Part shown: positions 62,038 to 64,000 of the stretch, piece after piece
How the letters are laid out: each line of letters begins with the position of its first letter
Numbering within the stretch: position 1 is the first letter of the stretch
From: Enterococcus ureasiticus
GTDB lineage: Bacteria > Bacillota > Bacilli > Lactobacillales > Enterococcaceae
Assembly (NCBI RefSeq): GCF_001730285.1
Contig: NZ_MIJZ01000012.1
Coordinates: 124,001-188,000, forward strand
Length of the DNA stretch: 64,000 bases
Direction of reading: 5' to 3'
Position numbers and translations under genes: made by a program
The notes under the pieces: generated by a model
What the model saw: the letters and a program-made list of their open reading frames with translations, nothing else
Databases searched by the model: none
What the model was told of the DNA's origin: nothing

Positions 62038-62790
62038 CTAGTTAAACAATTTCAATGCAATTCCAACGCCTATGGAGACACACAAAGCAGTGATGAGCGA
62101 ATTCAATATTTGACTCCACCCAGAGCTGTAATTTTCATCAAAAAGATAACGGATGCCATTAGATATCGCTACTCCAGGCAATAAAGTGATAATTCCACCA
62201 GAAATCAGACTGACTAAATTTAAGTGTGGAAATTTTTTCACCATAAAACAAGCAACTACACTGACAATAAAACTACTCGTCACATTCTTAATAATATGAG
62301 AAATAGTTAATCTATCTAAAACAAAAAGTGTATATAATCCTATGATAGCACCTAAAAGTAATGCGCTCAATGAATCGATTAATGTACCACCTAAAATATA
62401 ACAAAAGCTTGCGCTACCTAAAACATATGCGACAAACTTCTTTTTAGTAGAGGAAAAATGTTCGGTTTTAATTTCTTTTAATTGTACTTTTGCATCATAA
62501 AGAGTAATGACTTTTTCCGAAATATTTCGGGACAAACTATTTAGTCGGTCAATTCGTCCTAACGATACGGGTGATATAGGTACATAACTCACCCGAGCCT
62601 TATCAGGTTGATCTATAGTAGAACAAGTTAAGAATATCCTGTCAATGGACACAAAAGCATTAAATCCTTCTAACTCTAATGAATTGGCAAGATGAGCAAT
62701 AGTAGATTCAATACGAGAAACTTCCGCCCCATTTTCCAGCATTGCTTTTCCTATATCAAAAATCAAATCAAATTTCTCTTTTTCATCCAT
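62038..62790 (-). CDS. Threonine/serine exporter large subunit (ThrE N-terminal half, YjjP-like)
   Basis: About 250 residues from ATG 62790 (GGAG 8 bases upstream). The soluble N-terminal part has MLENGAEVSRIESTIAHLA, and the C-terminal part has five membrane helices including LLPGVAISNGIRYLFDENYSSG, seen here as ITLLPGVAISNGIRY. It lies directly upstream of the partner subunit, which starts after a 21-base gap. Confidence 0.88.
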   Translation of the reverse strand: MDEKEKFDLIFDIGKAMLENGAEVSRIESTIAHLANSLELEGFNAFVSIDRIFLTCSTIDQPDKARVSYVPISPVSLGRIDRLNSLSRNISEKVITLYDAKVQLKEIKTEHFSSTKKKFVAYVLGSASFCYILGGTLIDSLSALLLGAIIGLYTLFVLDRLTISHIIKNVTSSFIVSVVACFMVKKFPHLNLVSLISGGIITLLPGVAISNGIRYLFDENYSSGWSQILNSLITALCVSIGVGIALKLFN

Positions 62791-62877
62791 ATACAAAACT
62801 CCTCTCCTAATAATAGATATGCTACATCGAATGAATCCGTACTACAAAATGAATTTTACGCTAATTTAACAAAATTG

Positions 62878-62999
62878 AACAGAACTAGCCTATTTTTACC
62901 TGTTACTACTTGATAAACCAGTTCAAAATCTCCATCTAAAATAACTATTTGTAAACGTTTGATTCTTGCTATTTCCTAATGATATAGGCTAGTTCTGTT
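62878..62999. repeat. Inverted-repeat-bounded element of 122 bp
   Basis: A perfect 16-bp inverted repeat (AACAGAACTAGCCTAT at 62878-62893, its complement at 62984-62999) encloses 90 bases with no gene; T6 follows on the plus strand. It could be a long terminator, a leader structure or a small mobile remnant. Confidence 0.55.
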
Positions 63000-63036
63000 T
63001 TTTATTCAGATGAGTCAAATTATTCTTAGATAAAAT

Positions 63037-63086
63037 AAAACTATGTAAATAGCTTATTTAAAATTAGCTATTTACACAGTTTTTTC
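63037..63086. terminator. Terminator of the Cna-B surface protein gene
   Basis: A near-perfect stem of about 17 bp (arms 63037-63054 and 63066-63083) with A/T tracts, just downstream of the minus-strand gene. Confidence 0.8.
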
Positions 63087-63101
63087 TAGCCTTGAAACCT
63101 T

Positions 63102-64000
63102 CTAACTATTTTTGCATAGCTTGAACCAACCAGCAAAAGTTAGCATCATAACGATTAAAATCACTCCAAGTACGCTGTAAAAATGAGTTGCTTTACTTCC
63201 AGTGCGCGGAAGTGTTCTAGTGCTTACATTCCCGTTATCTGAAGGTATTTCAGGTCTTGAAGGTCCATTATTTGAAGGTGTTTCTGGTATCTTTTCTTTT
63301 GGCGTATACGTGTTTGTGATATCAAATCCATCGATTTTCGATGTATAATTCGGTACATCATTTTCGGTCACAGTATAGACAATTTCTTTTCCTTTTTCAT
63401 ATTTTGGTAAATCAGAAAATTCATACTGCCAATTGCCATCTTTTGTAACCTCTTTTGACGCAATCTTTTCACCATTCGCCATTAAATTTACAGTAATAGA
63501 ATCTGGTCTTTCATTATGCTTATTCTGGTCATCTACCCAGTATTTATTTCCAGAAATTTTGATTGTTTCGGGAACATGGATATTAGAAATAATGATTTCC
63601 TCTTTGTTCGTATCATCAATTTCTACGTGATATTTTTCTGGGACATCTATCTCTACAACAGTATATTGAACGTCCTTCCCATAAGCTTTTGCAACCAATC
63701 CTTCCCATATATGGGTCCAATTATTTTGTTCACTCAGCGAAACTGGCTCACCAATAGGCAGGCCATCAGCTTGAAGTTGAACCAAGATTTTTTCTGGTCT
63801 TATACCATCTTGATTGTTACCATCTATCCATTTTTTCACAACCGATATATCCGTCTCACCAGGTGTATATTTATTTACAATGTCCGTTCCATTTACTTCT
63901 GGCGTATAATCTTGAACAGCATCTTCACGGACCGTATAGTTAATTTCTTGTCCTTTATTATTTTTTTGTAAGTTCGTAAAGCTATATGCCCAATTGTCCT
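63102..64000 (-). CDS. LPxTG surface protein with Cna-B repeats, 3' part only
   Basis: The frame is open to the end of the window; the GTG at 63839 is internal. At least three Cna-B modules are visible, each with KKWIDGNN or NKYWVDDQNKHNERPDS near its start and YTVTENDVP or YTVREDAV towards its end. A Pro/Ser/Asn linker leads to LPRTG, a membrane helix and a short charged tail (KLCKNS). Sortase should attach it to the wall. Cna-B domains act as stalks and often carry isopeptide bonds. Confidence 0.9.
   Translation of the reverse strand, partial: DNWAYSFTNLQKNNKGQEINYTVREDAVQDYTPEVNGTDIVNKYTPGETDISVVKKWIDGNNQDGIRPEKILVQLQADGLPIGEPVSLSEQNNWTHIWEGLVAKAYGKDVQYTVVEIDVPEKYHVEIDDTNKEEIIISNIHVPETIKISGNKYWVDDQNKHNERPDSITVNLMANGEKIASKEVTKDGNWQYEFSDLPKYEKGKEIVYTVTENDVPNYTSKIDGFDITNTYTPKEKIPETPSNNGPSRPEIPSDNGNVSTRTLPRTGSKATHFYSVLGVILIVMMLTFAGWFKLCKNS

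Overview
The window looks like the chromosome of an Enterococcus or a close relative (inference; no rRNA is present). The DNA is AT-rich. It carries a WxL/DUF916/LPxTG surface locus, Mga- and Rgg-like regulators, PRD-type PTS regulators, a CopY/CopZ pair, an LXG type VII toxin module and sortase-anchored Cna-B proteins. A complete-looking sirohaem nitrite reductase cluster with NreABC is unexpected in a lactic acid bacterium and suggests one of the less-studied environmental enterococci.

Layout. 1-275: tail of a GNAT acetyltransferase. 359-6033 (minus): ascorbate-type PTS operon (PRD regulator with EIIA, IIB, IIC, small coiled-coil protein, class II aldolase, P-loop kinase). 6247-6930: copY-copZ without an adjacent ATPase. 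7174-10406 (minus): aspartylglucosaminidase, lactose/cellobiose-type IIB and IIC, and a short GrdB-like protein. 10560-16475: YbjQ, Rgg-like regulator, CPBP protease, PepV dipeptidase, GntR/HutC regulator, YitT, DHFR-like reductase. A GTATATAC palindrome before both the aspartylglucosaminidase operon and yitT suggests one GntR regulon.

16597-27226 (minus): nitrite reduction and sirohaem. NreABC senses oxygen and nitrate. SirB, SirC, SUMT, HemC and HemD make sirohaem from porphobilinogen. NirB and NirD reduce nitrite to ammonium, and a FocA/NirC channel imports nitrite. HemA, HemL and HemB are not here.

27327-33476 (plus): APC permease, RpiR regulator, an unknown protein, and a CRE-controlled cellobiose-type IIC with a GH1 6-phospho-beta-glucosidase. 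33600-36708 (minus): LXG toxin module (two small helical partner proteins, LXG toxin, candidate immunity proteins, a remnant of a second immunity gene). 36709-37538 is noncoding and holds two related structured RNA-like units.

37980-51077: WxL surface locus (atypical response regulator, DUF916/DUF3324 protein, four WxL proteins, short LPxTG protein, a protein of about 1,540 residues with a divergent WxL end, a recombinase-like protein lacking catalytic arginines, an Mga-like activator). 51177-55442: UvrA-like ABC protein, five tandem 122-bp hairpin repeats, a tandem-MerR regulator, and a 3-methyladenine glycosylase homologue lacking key residues. 55565-61040 (minus): second ascorbate-type PTS operon with split transketolase. 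61283-64000: a broken paralogue of the 37539 gene, a split ThrE exporter, and the 3' part of a Cna-B LPxTG adhesin running off the window.

The strongest leads beyond routine annotation are the hairpin repeats with compensatory stem changes (19050-19287 and 53418-54025), the twin RNA units (36946-37372), the PTS/aspartylglucosaminidase/GrdB-like operon, and the toxin module with an immunity-gene remnant.
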